From NCBI GenBank assembly GCA_033032175.1, contig CM065331.1:6262370-6326369 (forward strand): a stretch of 64,000 nt of DNA, given 5' to 3'. Numbering within the stretch: position 1 is the first letter of the stretch; each line of letters begins with the position of its first letter. Of the stretch, positions 19,704 to 31,520 are shown one piece after another. A program made the position numbers and the translations under genes. Source of the stretch: Saturnia japonica. Taxonomy: Eukaryota > Arthropoda > Insecta > Lepidoptera > Saturniidae. The notes under the pieces were generated by a model. That model saw nothing but the letters and a program-made list of their open reading frames with translations. It searched no databases and was not told the origin of the DNA.

Positions 19704-20097
19704 AAAAAGCCAAGCGCAGATTATAGAGTAAAGGTCACTTTTGCGTTATGCTGTATCAGTTTCATGGTAAAACAAAGTATGTTCCTTAGTTCGAGGGTAA
19801 AGCCAGGTTAAAGCGGTAACACATTGATGCCTACTAGAATCATTATCAATCACAGTGCATGCCCGGTTAATATGCAACACACTAATAAAATAAGTTAATG
19901 TAGCAAAGTTTAAATTGTTTTACAAATATTTTTTTATAAATGATAGCGTTGTTTTTTTTTTTCTTAAAGATAAATAATTGTTATATATCTTCCTTATTTT
20001 AATTGTATTCTTTTTTAACGTTTTTTTCCTGTTTACAAAAATCTCAATCTCATTGAAAATGTAATGAACCCTGACACAAAAAACCTATTTATTGAGA
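19704..20097. other. Unassigned non-coding DNA
   Basis: I see nothing beyond homopolymer tracts. Confidence 0.4.
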
Positions 20098-20191
20098 CAG
20101 TCCGGTGTTACCCCCAAGTCCGGTGAAGCTGTAAAAGCCGCAGCGGCTTTAGGGCCCCTAAGGCTAACAGTGTAGTCAGTTCTAAAAAAAA
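20098..20191 (+). mobile_element. 3' tail of the Jockey-type LINE family, plus orientation
   Basis: It carries cccccaagtccggtgaagct, gcagcggctttagggcccct and a terminal poly-A. This is the reverse orientation of the tail at 61.2 kb. It is a severely 5'-truncated copy. Confidence 0.7.
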
Positions 20192-22999
20192 AAATGCATT
20201 AGCTCGACATCTTTGCTGTTAGTTGGTGAGGAATAAATTATCTTGCATACTCTAGCTAATGCTGAAGCATCAGGTCAAGTTTTCCATGTTTTTCTAATAT
20301 AATTGAATTAACATAATTTATAAATTTCGACTCGATCAGACCATTTTTTAGTAGAATCCAGATATACAAATAGAGAGATTTTTTTAATGTCATATGCATG
20401 GTCAGTTTCTTACATTTCCATATCGGAGTAGAAGTGAGCAAGCAGAGAGTTATCTAACTACACTTTTATCGAAATTAACTTTATTGCTTTGACAAATAAA
20501 GCGATATTATTGTGTTTCAAAAAAAAAAAAAAATAAAGCAGATAACTGCACTTAAATTTTGAAAACGTCAGCAACGGAATATCTTAGATAACTTATTTTC
20601 TTACTTTTTCACATTAATTTAAAGAGCCGAGGTTTTAGTAACAGACTCAAAAGATTAATATTGTATCAATGTATAACATGTTAAAAAATTTTACTGCACG
20701 TAAAAATATACTGACGTTTTTGTCGAAAAAAAATCACTAAATTTTATTTCATTAGTATTTTATTCGTTATCCAATTCTTCCTCTTCACCATCGATATACA
20801 GTGTATGGTATAAAAATATTTTCTTTAGTGCCATTATCCGGAGACAGAAAAATTCTTCAAACTTCAATGATTTTCAAAAGTTTCCTGGTGTTATCTTCGA
20901 AATCTAAGGTCTAACGTCAATGAAATGGAAATGGGACCACCCTTGAGGTATCCCGTTTCCAGTGAGGAAAGAATAATCTAAATCAGTTCAAAAGCAATCA
21001 CGTTATGACGGAACATCCATAAAAAATACATTCGAATTAAGAACCTCCTAATTTTTTCGAACTTTGTTAATATAAATAGAAGAATTATTATTGTGTATAA
21101 ACTGTACATTAAACGCTGCTCGTATTTCATCTCAAATAGTAATTTAAATATTTACTTATGTAATCAGTACAGGTGTCTGTCGTTGATTCGATACCGCGTC
21201 TCTAATTACATGTATACATTTTGAGTTCTGCATAATCCGTTGTTATTTAGACCTGACCACCCACTTAATAACGTTTAGTAATATAAAACGGCTTTGTAAC
21301 CAATATTCAATAATTTACATACATTTTCAAATTGATCAATTGTTAATAGGCTTACAGCATAGTAATATAATATTAAAATAATAAATTATTTGATTCCCAG
21401 ACTTATAAAAAAAACGGTTATGTTTTTCGAGTGTATATATTATGTCCATTTCTTTGACACGCCCTGTAAGCAAAATGACTTGATGGATTTTAGCATACGA
21501 GGTGTCGTTTGATCAGTATTAATTGTTGGAGTGACATAGGCTATATAATATTTAAATATAACATCTGGGAATCAATTAAAAAGCAAAAATAGAAAAATAT
21601 ATTTTATAAGTCAAGAGTTTTTGTTGCAGTCTACTTTTTTGTGTCCTTTTAAATATGCTTTCCAACTATGTTGTGGTTAGTATAGATATATGGGTTAATC
21701 AACTTGTTAACCTATACTATGCTGTCTCTGGCATATTACTATAAATATGTACTAATTGAGACACAAAAGTAAAATTACAATAATTGTAGGTATCTAAGAA
21801 TATTAGACACAACGGGAAACTTGATTGCGTTCTCAAAAATCTTTCTATAAAATTTAATGGTAATTTACGATACGTTACATCAGCTTAATAAAAACAGAAA
21901 TATAACAAAATAATAGGCGGTAAAATTTCATTATAAATGAGCTCTTTGTTTGTCGTTTGCAATTGCAATTGCGATTATTTTTTATCATAGAGCTAGAGAG
22001 CATGCTATAGGTTATCGTGTGTACAAAGTAGCAATAAAGCAAAAGTTTATAAATAAAAAAAATCTCTTATAAGAGCCCCTTGCAAAATGCGTGTACTTAG
22101 TTGCCTTTAGAAATTGGATGGATTGGAAATGAATTAGAAAAGACATGGATGAGATTCTTTGACTTTATGTAAATTCTAACTTCCGTTCTGTTCCGTATGG
22201 ACGCGACGGTGTCCTTTTTTCGAATAACTATAGTAATAACAAAATAATCTAACCTCTCCTTAGAGTGTGTATATTAGTTGATTGACACATATGTCTTAGT
22301 GTGTTCAGGTTTCCTTACAACGTATCCTTTCGTAATCAGCCGATGGTTTTACCAATTCAATTTAAATTAGTAAATATACGTGAATTTCGAACTATGATTC
22401 CTTTAAAACCATAGATGTAGTAAATCTATGTTGAAAACCAAACAAGCATGTTTTTTGCTTATTTAAATTTAGACAGCCGAACAATCATTATGCTGTCAAG
22501 AAAAAAATCGTGACCGTTTATCGGAAACTGCTTCGTCATGTGAAATAGTGAATACCGGTTTATGTTTTGGAATATAATTTATCAATATCAAATTTTCTAT
22601 AATAAACGTCGATAAGGTCAATAGATGTTATTCTCTAATCTAGCATTTATGAGTGTCAGTTCAATACTATATAGCTACGGTTGTTTCCCGCTAAGTCCTG
22701 GTGTTTACCCGACTGCGAAAAATCTATGTCTATTTCTGTGGTACGCTTCTGTAGGATAAACAGCTTGAAGAATTTTAGCATACAAGGTGTCGTTAGATTT
22801 GTCTTATTTGTTGAAGTGATATAGGCTATATAATATTTAAGTAAGACGTTTAAGAATGAAATTAAAAAAAAAAACAAACAATCAACTATTTTTTTTACCT
22901 TTGAATATATTTTAAAATTTAAAGATGTGTGTCATATGGGTTACTTCTAGTATCAATCTTTTTAAGTACATGGCAAAGTTCTAGTTATGTGGTTTAGAT
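20192..22999. repeat. AT-rich stretch with paired repeat remnants
   Basis: 20620-20700 (gtaacagactcaaaagat) recurs at 41.87 kb. 20880-21060 matches the repeat at 9.1 and 60.1 kb. 21490-21600 (ttagcatacgaggtgtcgtt, ataggctatataatatttaa) recurs at 22770-22850. I see no exon that I can support. Confidence 0.4.
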
Positions 23000-23180
23000 T
23001 CTAACACTAGCTGTACCCCATGGTTTTACCCGTGTTTTTATCCGACAAACACTGCGCCGCCAAGGCACCAGTGTAGCCACTTCCGACTTACTTAACAAAA
23101 ATCCATATTTAAGGCTAGCCGAGAGTTGTAGCCTAATGTAAGATTAGCGTGTTTAAACAATAGTCCGGTCAATTTAGACC
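23000..23180 (-). repeat. Interspersed repeat, same family as 18.9 kb
   Basis: It begins ctagctgtaccccatggttt and includes the phrase aggctagccgagagttgtag. It is a partial, diverged copy. Confidence 0.45.
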
Positions 23181-23617
23181 AAAAAATGAGAGTGAAGTTA
23201 CATAAAGTCCCAACAAGCTGAATTTCAGTGAAATTGTTCAAAATATAATTATAAACAATGTCTAGAAGTTCCCCATCAAAGTCAAATTCAATACAAAAGT
23301 CGACCTTCACCACCAAACCACGTGGCGTGAGAATACAAAATAAAAATCAATAACTACCTCAACGCATAAAATAACCAGGTTATTAAAAAAAAAAAACAAT
23401 CCAAACAGATGCATCAATAAATAAAGCATTTGATGTCAATAGGGGATCGGAAAAAAAAATTATGGTCTTCGATGCTACCTGAATCGGGTTTCAATGAATG
23501 AATGAAATTCGGCTTCGAAGTCGTATATAGGTTTTTATTTTTACGATTTGTTAATTATGCCACGCGGTTTCACTCGCGCTATGTGTTCTTTGGAATTTTT
23601 ATCAAATAAGCGGTCGC
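23181..23617. other. Unassigned non-coding DNA
   Basis: A Helitron-like GC-rich phrase (tatgccacgcggtttcactc) occurs near 23558. I see no gene. Confidence 0.35.
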
Positions 23618-23812
23618 CCAATAATCGAATTTTGACCAGCGACTTTTTAATCATAGACTATTTTCTGTTTGACATTTACAGTATTTGGCACTATTCGGGT
23701 TAGTTTTCTACACTCCTTCTGCATATAAACTTTAACCATGCCAAATCTCAGTCTTCCGTGCAGGCAATACGCCTATAAAGGGGTACAAAGTTTTTGCTTC
23801 ACGTATTATAAT
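23618..23812 (+). repeat. Repeat family D, internally deleted copy
   Basis: It opens with a tattttgaccagcgactttt-like phrase and closes with aactttaaccatgccaaatc and ttttgcttcacgtatta. Longer copies at 37586-37936 and 49711-50056 have about 150 bp more in the middle. Confidence 0.7.
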
Positions 23813-23924
23813 GATGATGATAATGGATAGCTTATAGAACTTTAGGATAATATAGCTTGTTATTAGGACAAGATGCTAACTAATCAACCTATGACGTATG
23901 ATTTTTATACTCATTGCTGGTGTT

Positions 23925-24452
23925 AGGGCTTTTTCTAATGCCCGCCTAGCTAGCTACCAATCTCAAGTTGAAAATAAATCGCCAAGCATTATCACGATTG
24001 TTTCGGCTGCTGCACTTGAGAGATAGAAAAGATAGAAAATTATTAAAAATACCACGTAAAAATATCTTTTATGGCAGGCGTACCATTTCTTTTACTATAT
24101 CTAATGCTATAAATTAAATACCAATGGACGTTAGAGATTCAATAAATAGCAGAAACATTAAATACAAACTCAAAGATTACTACGTGAGCTCGTTGTATAA
24201 GTATATTAAATTACAATGAACTATTAACTGAATTACAAACAGCAACGCGTTGAATAAAACCTCAGACCATAGCTTGCTAAGACAAAACCCAGAGGCTTAA
24301 TAGAATGCATTTATCTAAAGTTTGTAAAGAAATTTATTAGTAAAAATAAATAAATACGAACTAGGCTTATTGTGCTACCATCTTGGACTACATCGTCGCT
24401 TAAGATCAGGTGAGTTGGTGGATATAACACTAATCCTATAACGATAAAAAAC
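23925..24452 (+). mobile_element. SINE family B pieces (body 23925-24010, 3' end 24363-24452)
   Basis: The first piece holds gttagggctttttctaatgc and a 'tctcaagttgaaaataaatcgcc' phrase. The second holds gctaccatcttggactacat and taagatcaggtgagttggtg. About 350 bp of unrelated AT-rich DNA separates them, probably a later insertion. Confidence 0.6.
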
Positions 24453-26261
24453 AAGTTCACACGCGGTGAAAGTGCATGCTTGAAAAAACATAAAAATATC
24501 TTCTTAAAAAAATAATCTAAATCAGTGGTACTCAAATTATCATCAACTCGTACTGTACATACAACAGTGCGTACAAAACTGTTCGTCACACCGCTAAGCC
24601 AATTCGATGACGACCGTATTCGTGAAAATGATGACTTGCATTAGCTGTCTATTATTATTCTACTTCTTTCTCTAGCAGGATAAATCATATAGATTTCATT
24701 TATCTGTTATTATTGCCCCTTTTTGTTTTATCGCGTTTAGGTTACAAAGTTACCAAAGAAGTTTTCAAAATTGGTATCTCTAGATAGCCTAATTTATATG
24801 GTGAGTATCGTAGCACCAGCTTCAATCAATCATAATAAATTAGTAAGCCGATAACTTATTTTATAAACACCGAACTTGTATTTTTGCCTAAAACTTACCA
24901 ATGAAATTTTATAAGTAGATACGGCATTCACGCTCTTTACATGCCATCGTGAATGGTGGGCAATTACCCTCAGTTCACTTTCGACTTGGTACCGGCGTGA
25001 ACGAGAAGAAACTTTTATTATTTTTTGACAAAAGAGTTTCCGCCTCACGTTGTGATTTCCTATCTCTTTTGTTTCAACATGCTGATAACAAAATTTGTAA
25101 CATTTTCAAATTGCATTTAGTTCGAGTATAACGCGTCTTTTTATAAAACGTCATTGGCACTTACCATACAAATGTAAATGTTAATATGGCCGCCGTGAAA
25201 AGTATGCATTTTCGACTTGTCAACGTATTCACGCTTTGTACGAAACTATTATTTTACCAAAATTTTAATTCGACATTTACGACAAAAAATAGTTGTTTAC
25301 GTTAGAACAAATTTTGTCTGTTACACGCTCGTGAGTTGTGGGTTGACGATAATGTTTTTTGCTCCACGGAACACTTAAACGCCGTGACCGTGGGGGTAGG
25401 CAGCGGTTGGTGACGAGGCTGAGTCATTTAAGGTCAAGCTTAATAGACAAATATTCATAAAATATCTTCAACGCGACGCGCCGCGCCCTTCCTGATACTA
25501 AGTAATTCTTACTAGGTAAAAAGGTACACAAATCTATACAATTAAATGAACACAAACTTTACCAATTCTAGGCTCATATGATTATTTGCAACCAATTTTT
25601 TTTTTTAATTACATTTTTGTCTGTCTGTCTATTTGTTTATCAGGGCTAATTCCAGAAACGGTTAAATTTTAACAATACTTTCGTTGGCAAGTAGAGGGTT
25701 TTATAAAGAGTAGAATGATTAAGTTCTCCATATGAGCTAAGTAGTAATGATATTACTACTGTAAAAAGATAACCTATTTTTAATCCAGTTATGATACATA
25801 GTTACAGTAGGTTCACGTGAACAAAATGACATGCACCAACTAGTCCTGGTTTGGGCGATTGGGAGGCCCTTGCCCACCAGTTGAATATTTGCAGGATTAT
25901 TTTTGTTTTTTTTTTTTTCAAATACACAAGAATACCTTCAGAAATACTATATTTTTCATAACCACCATCTTAATACATAACATAACGAGTTAAGCGAATG
26001 TGTTACCTGTAAGCCATTAGTAGTATTAGTAGAAAATAAAAATTTATAATAGAAAATTAATACGAAGTACAAAAGAACTTCCTCTTAACAAATTCGTGGG
26101 TCAACCGGTTTCACTTGACCGCTTCTGTCACTTTACCATACAAATTGTGATATTTATGTGAGTCGAGAAACTTGCGCGAGTTACCGGCCCGTCCTTGAAC
26201 GTTCGTGTAATCTCATTTTAGCCGATTCTAGGGAAATTCTAAATTAGATTATGGTTTAAGT
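24453..26261. other. Long stretch without a supported gene
   Basis: 25610-25760 holds a repeat phrase (ctgtctgtctatttgtttat). 25848-25900 holds an RTE-like tail (aggcccttgcccaccagttg). Short frames at 24311-24589 and 24949-25131 show no domain. I see nothing else. Confidence 0.4.
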
Positions 26262-26515
26262 CGTACAAAACAAGTAAGCGGCTACTGTAGCCTATTGACG
26301 CTTATAAAACTAAATATATCACTAGCACATTGCCAACCTTGACCTTAACCCAAAGTGTTCTGAAAATCTTACTCTCTGCAGGAACGTACCACAAGGTTGA
26401 TTAAGTGCAATCTTCTGCAGAGTGGAGGTATTCCACCAGTCGATCTGCCCCAAATAGAGAAAAATCTACAAAGAAATTTCTCTGTACCCCACCTCTCTTT
26501 GGTTCGGCTGTCTGG
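26262..26515 (+). repeat. Repeat family E copy
   Basis: It contains agcggctactgtagcctatt, gtggaggtattccaccagtc and aaatctacaaagaaatttct, matching the copies at 10.3-10.7 and 40.5-40.8 kb. Confidence 0.65.
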
Positions 26516-26790
26516 GATATTGTTACGGTTGTTAATTTATGTTGAAAACAAATAATTTAAACCAATAAAACAATTATTATTTCTTATAGAATACTCCATC
26601 CATAGCCTTTAATTTTAAGAAAGATATCACTTATTAATGTCCCAAAAACTCATGTTTCAAGTCCATTATGTTTACAATCAAATTCCCAGATATGATAGCC
26701 TTCACGTGCACAAAGATAGTCTTGAAAGGTTTCAAAGATATCACGATCCCTAATAGTGATGAATATAACAGATTATTGATAGAAGAAAAT

Positions 26791-26796
26791 TTTATT
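26791..26796 (-). promoter_or_regulatory. AATAAA overlapping the stop codon of the MICOS-like gene
   Basis: On the minus strand the last codon and stop read AAA TAA and continue AAT, so AATAAA spans the stop. It is the only canonical signal I see close downstream. If used, the 3' UTR would be only about 10-30 nt. Confidence 0.4.
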
Positions 26797-27592
26797 TCGG
26801 TGGGCACACGTTAGCTTTTCTAGGTTTAGGTGGTGATGGCAGATCATCCCTGCAAGGCAGCCGTTCCCTTAAAGTAAATTCTTTTCCACATGTCGAATTG
26901 TATACCGCTATAGCCAACTTCCCACCATGGTAAATAAATCCTCTAAACGCTTCATCAGTCTCCTTGGGAAAGCATAACGCACCTGCTGCCAAAGTCCCGA
27001 GACTCGTGAAAAATAGACGACGTGGTATCCCTTTTCCTGATCCAAGGTAGTAACCAGTCACTCCTCCAAAAACTACCATGGCTTGCCTCAAAATCAAGTT
27101 ATCAGAATGTCTCATAAACTTCTTAAAATTGTTCTTATTCTCCTTCAATGAATTACATATTTCATTTTTCATCCCACGTATCTCACATTTCATCTCGCAG
27201 TACGAGGTTTGGGTTGACCTTCTTAAAGAACAGACGTATGGGAAGAGGTATTCATGAATTAATTTGGTATTGACTTTAGGACACTTATCTTTATCGGCTA
27301 AATAATCTTTATATTCATAATGTGGACTTTTGTACAGAGGTAGGTCTGTGTATTTCATTGGCGGAGGTTTCTCTGGTGGCGTCGGAGTATTTGCTGCCTC
27401 GACAGAAGGTATCAAGCACAATTTAGCACCAATCAGAATTGCTTTTAGAGCATTTATCCAAAGTCTACCGAGCACATAAAAGTCACCATAGCAGAGTCTT
27501 GTTAGGGACTTTTTCATTTCATCTTTCGATGCGAATATTTCTTCTTCATCATCTCCATTTGTGTTTGCCGATGCTTCTATTTCTAATGGCAT
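26792..27592 (-). CDS. MICOS MIC26/MIC27 (apolipoprotein O)-like protein, intronless
   Basis: This is an uninterrupted 266-codon frame from ATG at 27592 (context ataaaATGcc, A at -3) to TAA at 26792. An acidic N-terminus precedes a hydrophobic segment at about residues 48-65 (ALKAILIGAKLCLIPSVEAA), which resembles the N-terminal membrane or presequence region of the family. A Pro-rich linker and the phrase DLPLYKSPHYEYKDYL (83-98) match the LP.Y..P motif. Residues 168-209 carry the family core: a Gly-rich membrane span (GGVTGYYLGSGKG), then RRLFFTSLGTLAAGALCFP. The family shapes mitochondrial cristae junctions in the inner membrane. The assignment is by motif only. The Cys-rich middle (103-146) and Cys/Pro-rich tail are atypical, and the lack of introns suggests a retrocopy or divergent paralogue. 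Confidence 0.65.
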   Translation of the reverse strand: MPLEIEASANTNGDDEEEIFASKDEMKKSLTRLCYGDFYVLGRLWINALKAILIGAKLCLIPSVEAANTPTPPEKPPPMKYTDLPLYKSPHYEYKDYLADKDKCPKVNTKLIHEYLFPYVCSLRRSTQTSYCEMKCEIRGMKNEICNSLKENKNNFKKFMRHSDNLILRQAMVVFGGVTGYYLGSGKGIPRRLFFTSLGTLAAGALCFPKETDEAFRGFIYHGGKLAIAVYNSTCGKEFTLRERLPCRDDLPSPPKPRKANVCPPK

Positions 27593-27989
27593 TTTATTAT
27601 TTTATATTTCATTGTGATTTGAAATGTTTACGATTAATTTTGACAATGACGTATCATTTGGAAAATGACAGTACGTTTTAAAAAGAGTTCTAGGTTGTTA
27701 ATTTTTTTCTATAAATATTAACTTTTTGTTTTGGCAATTGCAAAAGTGCAAGCATCAGACGCATTTTGTTGACTTTTTTAAAATCCTGTTCATTGCACTC
27801 TTGAAGAAACTTCTATATAAGTGTCATTGAAAAACCTCAGCAAGAAGCTCATTCTACATTCGGAGCGTTCGTGGCAGTAAATTCTCCTGAAACCGTATAG
27901 ATTTTAATATATCATGTTGAACACAACCCATTATAAAAACGAAAGAACGCACAAGGAGACGAAGTCTTATTCTCTGGAAATTTCTTTCT

Positions 27990-28190
27990 ACTTGGTGTGC
28001 CACCACCCAAATAACTCTTTATTGTATACCTGCAGTGAGTAGGGTTTCCAGGGCTCCATTGAAAAGAGCGGTTGAAGGTCAGCAAGACGCAAGTCACAGT
28101 TACCTTTGGTGGTACAAGCATTATGACTACGGTAAAATCTTACCAGCAGCGAGGACGTACACTTGTATATGCGACCTTAGTTATATTAAA
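27990..28190 (-). repeat. Decayed repeat family E copy upstream of the MICOS-like gene
   Basis: It contains gtgagtagggtttccagggc and a tacggtaaaatcttacc phrase that resembles the minus orientation of family E at 46.55 kb. Similarity is weak. Confidence 0.4.
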
Positions 28191-29059
28191 AAATAGGCTT
28201 GACACTCGATTTTAGGATCATCAATAATTCTCACAGCTCGTCTTTGAGTCGATTGAAATAAAAATACCCAAAAAAAAATGTGGAACTAACAAAAGCTACT
28301 TTGTCTCGAGCGCGTCGAATACCAAAAGAAAAAAGTCGTAGGCGTAGATAATAAAATATCAGACCACTATAAACAGGCAATATTTCTTTTACGGTTCGTC
28401 ACTTCTCAGCGACTAAAGCTGCGGGGCCGTCGTAAAAACAACCGAAAAGCACTTCCCTAGATAACTAACGTCCATTTTACGTTGTACCACAATAATAAAA
28501 AAGCCTCTTATCTCTAGATTAAGACATATGATACTCGCGTGACGTCACAACAGATAATTCTTGACACGTTACAACCGTCGCAATGCAAACGAATCTTTAT
28601 TTAAATGAAAATACTGTTTTTTTTTTTAATAATAAACTTTTACTATATTTTTGTTACGTTGCACTGTGGTTTTTACGAGTGTTTTTAATTCACCGTTTGC
28701 TTTATACATTCGGGTTGAAAATAAACCCTGGTAATACAGGGATTGTAGGCGTATCTATTTCCTGGTACACATATCAGCTGTCTATGCTGGTACGGAATAA
28801 TACCAATTTTCAATATCGATTAATATAGTATGTGTTTTGCTCACTGAGGAGCTAAAAAAGATGGTCGTCGTAAATTTGGACACTGATAAGCTAAAACAAA
28901 AAGGTCCTCCCGGGAAGACGGAACTGAACCACTGACATGCTGGTATTTGCTATTTGCTTTTTTTGCCAACTTTGAAATACCAACTTTTAGCGACATTTGT
29001 ACTAGGATTTTTGGGCTACTGGCGGGTGTCCTTGGCGTGATAAAGTTGTAGTTGTTTTT
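28191..29059. other. Unassigned non-coding DNA
   Basis: An 81-codon plus frame (28583-28828) has hydrophobic stretches but no recognisable family or splice context. I see nothing else. Confidence 0.35.
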
Positions 29060-29340
29060 TTATCACTTACTAACTTTGTCCTACGGATTCACCCACGTTA
29101 AATTTGGATTGCACATGCCTGTTTCGAACAGAATATTATTAAGATAATTACTTGCCTACAGATTGCCAGATTGAGTGACTTTATGGTCACTGATCCGCTC
29201 TTAAGTATGGTAGCGTGATGTTAGATAGCCTATAGCTTTCCTAGATAAACAGGCTATAAAATAAAAAGTTATTGGTAGTTCCAGAAATTGATGCGATCAA
29301 ATGCACAAACAAACACAAAACAGGATACTGACAATAACAA
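29060..29340 (-). repeat. Interspersed repeat, same family as 18.9 kb
   Basis: It opens ctaactttgtcctacggatt and includes gatagcctatagctttccta, with an 'aatgcacaaacaaacacaaaac' phrase near the end. It is a diverged copy. Confidence 0.4.
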
Positions 29341-29504
29341 TAGTAACAAGGACTGCTGACAGAAGAGAAAACTCAATTTTGAATTTTTAAATCAATAGTC
29401 TAAATTATTGCAGAGCATATCGGTGACGTGAATTCACAAGATTTTACCCATCCAAAAGTTAAACACGCATATGATACAGTCGAGTATATACAATTTATTA
29501 GTTA

Positions 29505-29508
29505 TTTA

Positions 29509-29565
<57 letters not shown>

Positions 29566-29575
29566 ATGTGCATGT
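29505..29575. repeat. Microsatellite (ttta)n-(ta)n-(tgta)n
   Basis: Short ttta repeats are followed by about 20 ta units (29520-29559) and an imperfect tgtg/tatg tract. Confidence 0.95.
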
Positions 29576-30164
29576 ATGTGTGTACGCTAGTCCGATGCAA
29601 GCGCAATAAGTCACGAGCATGTCGAGGTCATCGGTGATGCGAAGGTCACACGTACCCATAAGTTTTTCCCTACCAAAAATCGCTCAATGCGGCTAAAGAA
29701 CTGTTCACTTCAAATACAATCATTGAGTTTTATTATTACTTTTAGCGTTACGGATTTTCAACACCCTCAAGCCAAATCGGCATTAGATTATTCCCTACCA
29801 CCATGCTATGGTGTTTTTAGACGCAGCGTCCGGACCACTCAGCTATCTTTGCTTCGAGATTTATTTTAATTTTATTAGTACCGTTAGTTTAATGTTGTCT
29901 TTAGAATCTTATGACGCTTTTTATGTCAAAGAACTGGAATAAAAGGTTTATAATGTGTCTACGTGTGGTAATGTAGGAATTTTTAATGATATTAACATGT
30001 CCCTTATGAGTCATTTTATACATAATTCGGTGTCATGAAATGACTAAGTTTAGGTAGTTGTTAAAGTTTTAAGTTTTTCCTTGATACTTGTTTTTTAACA
30101 AAAAATATGGTACATATTCAAGCATACGACCGCTACCCAATGAGCTCTATGATACTACTCACTA
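29576..30164. other. Unassigned non-coding DNA
   Basis: I see no supported feature. Confidence 0.4.
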
Positions 30165-30245
30165 ACTAACACAAGGTTCTGTAGAGTGGAGGTATTCCAC
30201 CAGTCGGACTAACCCGAGAGTAGAGAGAAATCTACAAAGAATATA
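30165..30245 (+). repeat. Repeat family E fragment
   Basis: It contains gtggaggtattccaccagtc and agagaaatctacaaagaata, as in the other family E copies. Confidence 0.6.
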
Positions 30246-30299
30246 TTATATTACTATAATAAATTACGTATATAATATAGTACGTTTTATAGTACGGCC

Positions 30300-30640
30300 A
30301 AATGAGGGTGATAATAATAATATCAGCCTGTAGATATCCCATGTCTGGGCAAAGGTCTCTTTCCAAGGGAATGTACGAGCTTAAAAGACCACTCCAGCCC
30401 ATGAAGAATTGGCGATTTCAAAAACTGAGATATCAACCTATACTAATATCATAAAGCGGAAAAGTTTTTTGTTTGTTTGTTTAAACACACTAATCCCTGG
30501 AACTAACTGTCGGATTCGAAAAATTATTTTTGCATATTATAGCCAGTCTTCAGAAATAGTATAGGCTATTTAAGATTAGGCTAAAACTCTCAGATACGAT
30601 AAGTCTGAAGTCGAGGCAGTCCCGAACTGCTTTATCCGCT
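30300..30640 (+). repeat. LINE-tail-like piece followed by a Helitron/RTE-like repeat
   Basis: 30320-30390 (atatcagcctgtagatatcc, gtctgggcaaaggtctcttt) is a common lepidopteran LINE-end phrase. From 30440, tatactaatatcataaagcg, gtttgtttgtttaaacacac and an 'aaactctcagatacgataag' phrase match the inverted copy at 45.0-45.2 kb. Confidence 0.5.
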
Positions 30641-31209
30641 TGCACTGGCGTAATCGGTAATGATACAGAAGTACAATGTTCTAGAACAATATTGGCCCTT
30701 AATATGTCTAAAAAAAAGTCAGCCTCAGCAGTCAGTCAGTATGCCTATCTCATAAACATAAGCCACAATAAGGTTTTTTATGACAAAGATCTGTTGAAAA
30801 TTAAAAAGTGATTTATTAGCATTATTTTTAGACATGGTATAATTCCTTAGGAACAAAAGTTACTTCATCATAAAGACAATTTTATGAAGTTAAATTTTGC
30901 TCTTTAGAGTATGCTATTTGGACACATAGTTTGGAGATAATAAAAAAATATTAATTTGTACTTGCGAGAAGAACAATTATGATAGACTGTAGGGTGCGTT
31001 GATGGCGCTGTGATAGTCGGATAAAATTAACACGGTTGAAAGCGTGAGGCACATCTAGTAGTTCTATATTTTCTCCCACATACAGTAGTACCACAAGAAC
31101 ATTTATCAAACGTTCAAATTTCCTCACGATGTTTCTCTTCATCTTGAGCCGATACTGTTTGTTACCAATGGATATTAGTAAATGTACGCGAATTTCGAAA
31201 TATTCGTTG
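30641..31209. other. Unassigned non-coding DNA
   Basis: I see no supported feature. Confidence 0.4.
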
Positions 31210-31275
31210 GTACATGCCCGGGTTCGAACCTGCGGACATCGATTCTAATATTCCGCCGATCTAACTGCCTTATTA
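31210..31275 (-). mobile_element. tRNA-like SINE head, separate family
   Basis: The minus strand has a B-box sequence (gcaggttcgaacccgggcat) and an upstream region resembling a tRNA A box. It matches neither SINE A nor SINE B closely. Confidence 0.4.
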
Positions 31276-31289
31276 ACCCAACGGTCGCA

Positions 31290-31401
31290 AGCGCCAATGC
31301 TATACTCGTCTTGGGTTTGATTCACAGGTCGAGCAAGTGTTACTGAGTTTTTCTATAAAATTCTCTGTAGTCGCTCGGAGTTTGGCTTTGTTCCAGATTA
31401 A
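31290..31401 (+). mobile_element. SINE family A partial copy
   Basis: It contains aggtcgagcaagtgttactg, tttctataaaattctctgta and cggagtttggctttgttcca, the head/body junction of SINE A. Confidence 0.6.
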
Positions 31402-31520
31402 GGGCTCATGTAGACGGCACCATGGACGCGCCGACATCGCACTGCCATCGCTCCGCTGCCGCACCACCGCCGCACCGCCGCCGCACCGCATGATTGCTAT
31501 ATCACTGTACCTTTTTATGT
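31402..31520. repeat. GC-rich ccgccgcac-type tract
   Basis: Iterated gccgcaccaccgccgcaccg sequence stands in an AT-rich setting. Comparable GC-rich segments lie at 34.68-34.97 and 35.15-35.31 kb. It is probably a repeat class rather than coding. Confidence 0.4.

Noticed and set aside
27439..27681. 80-codon plus frame
   Set aside because: Antisense of the MICOS-like gene.
29428..29637. 69-codon plus frame with IYIYIY run
   Set aside because: Translation of the ta microsatellite.
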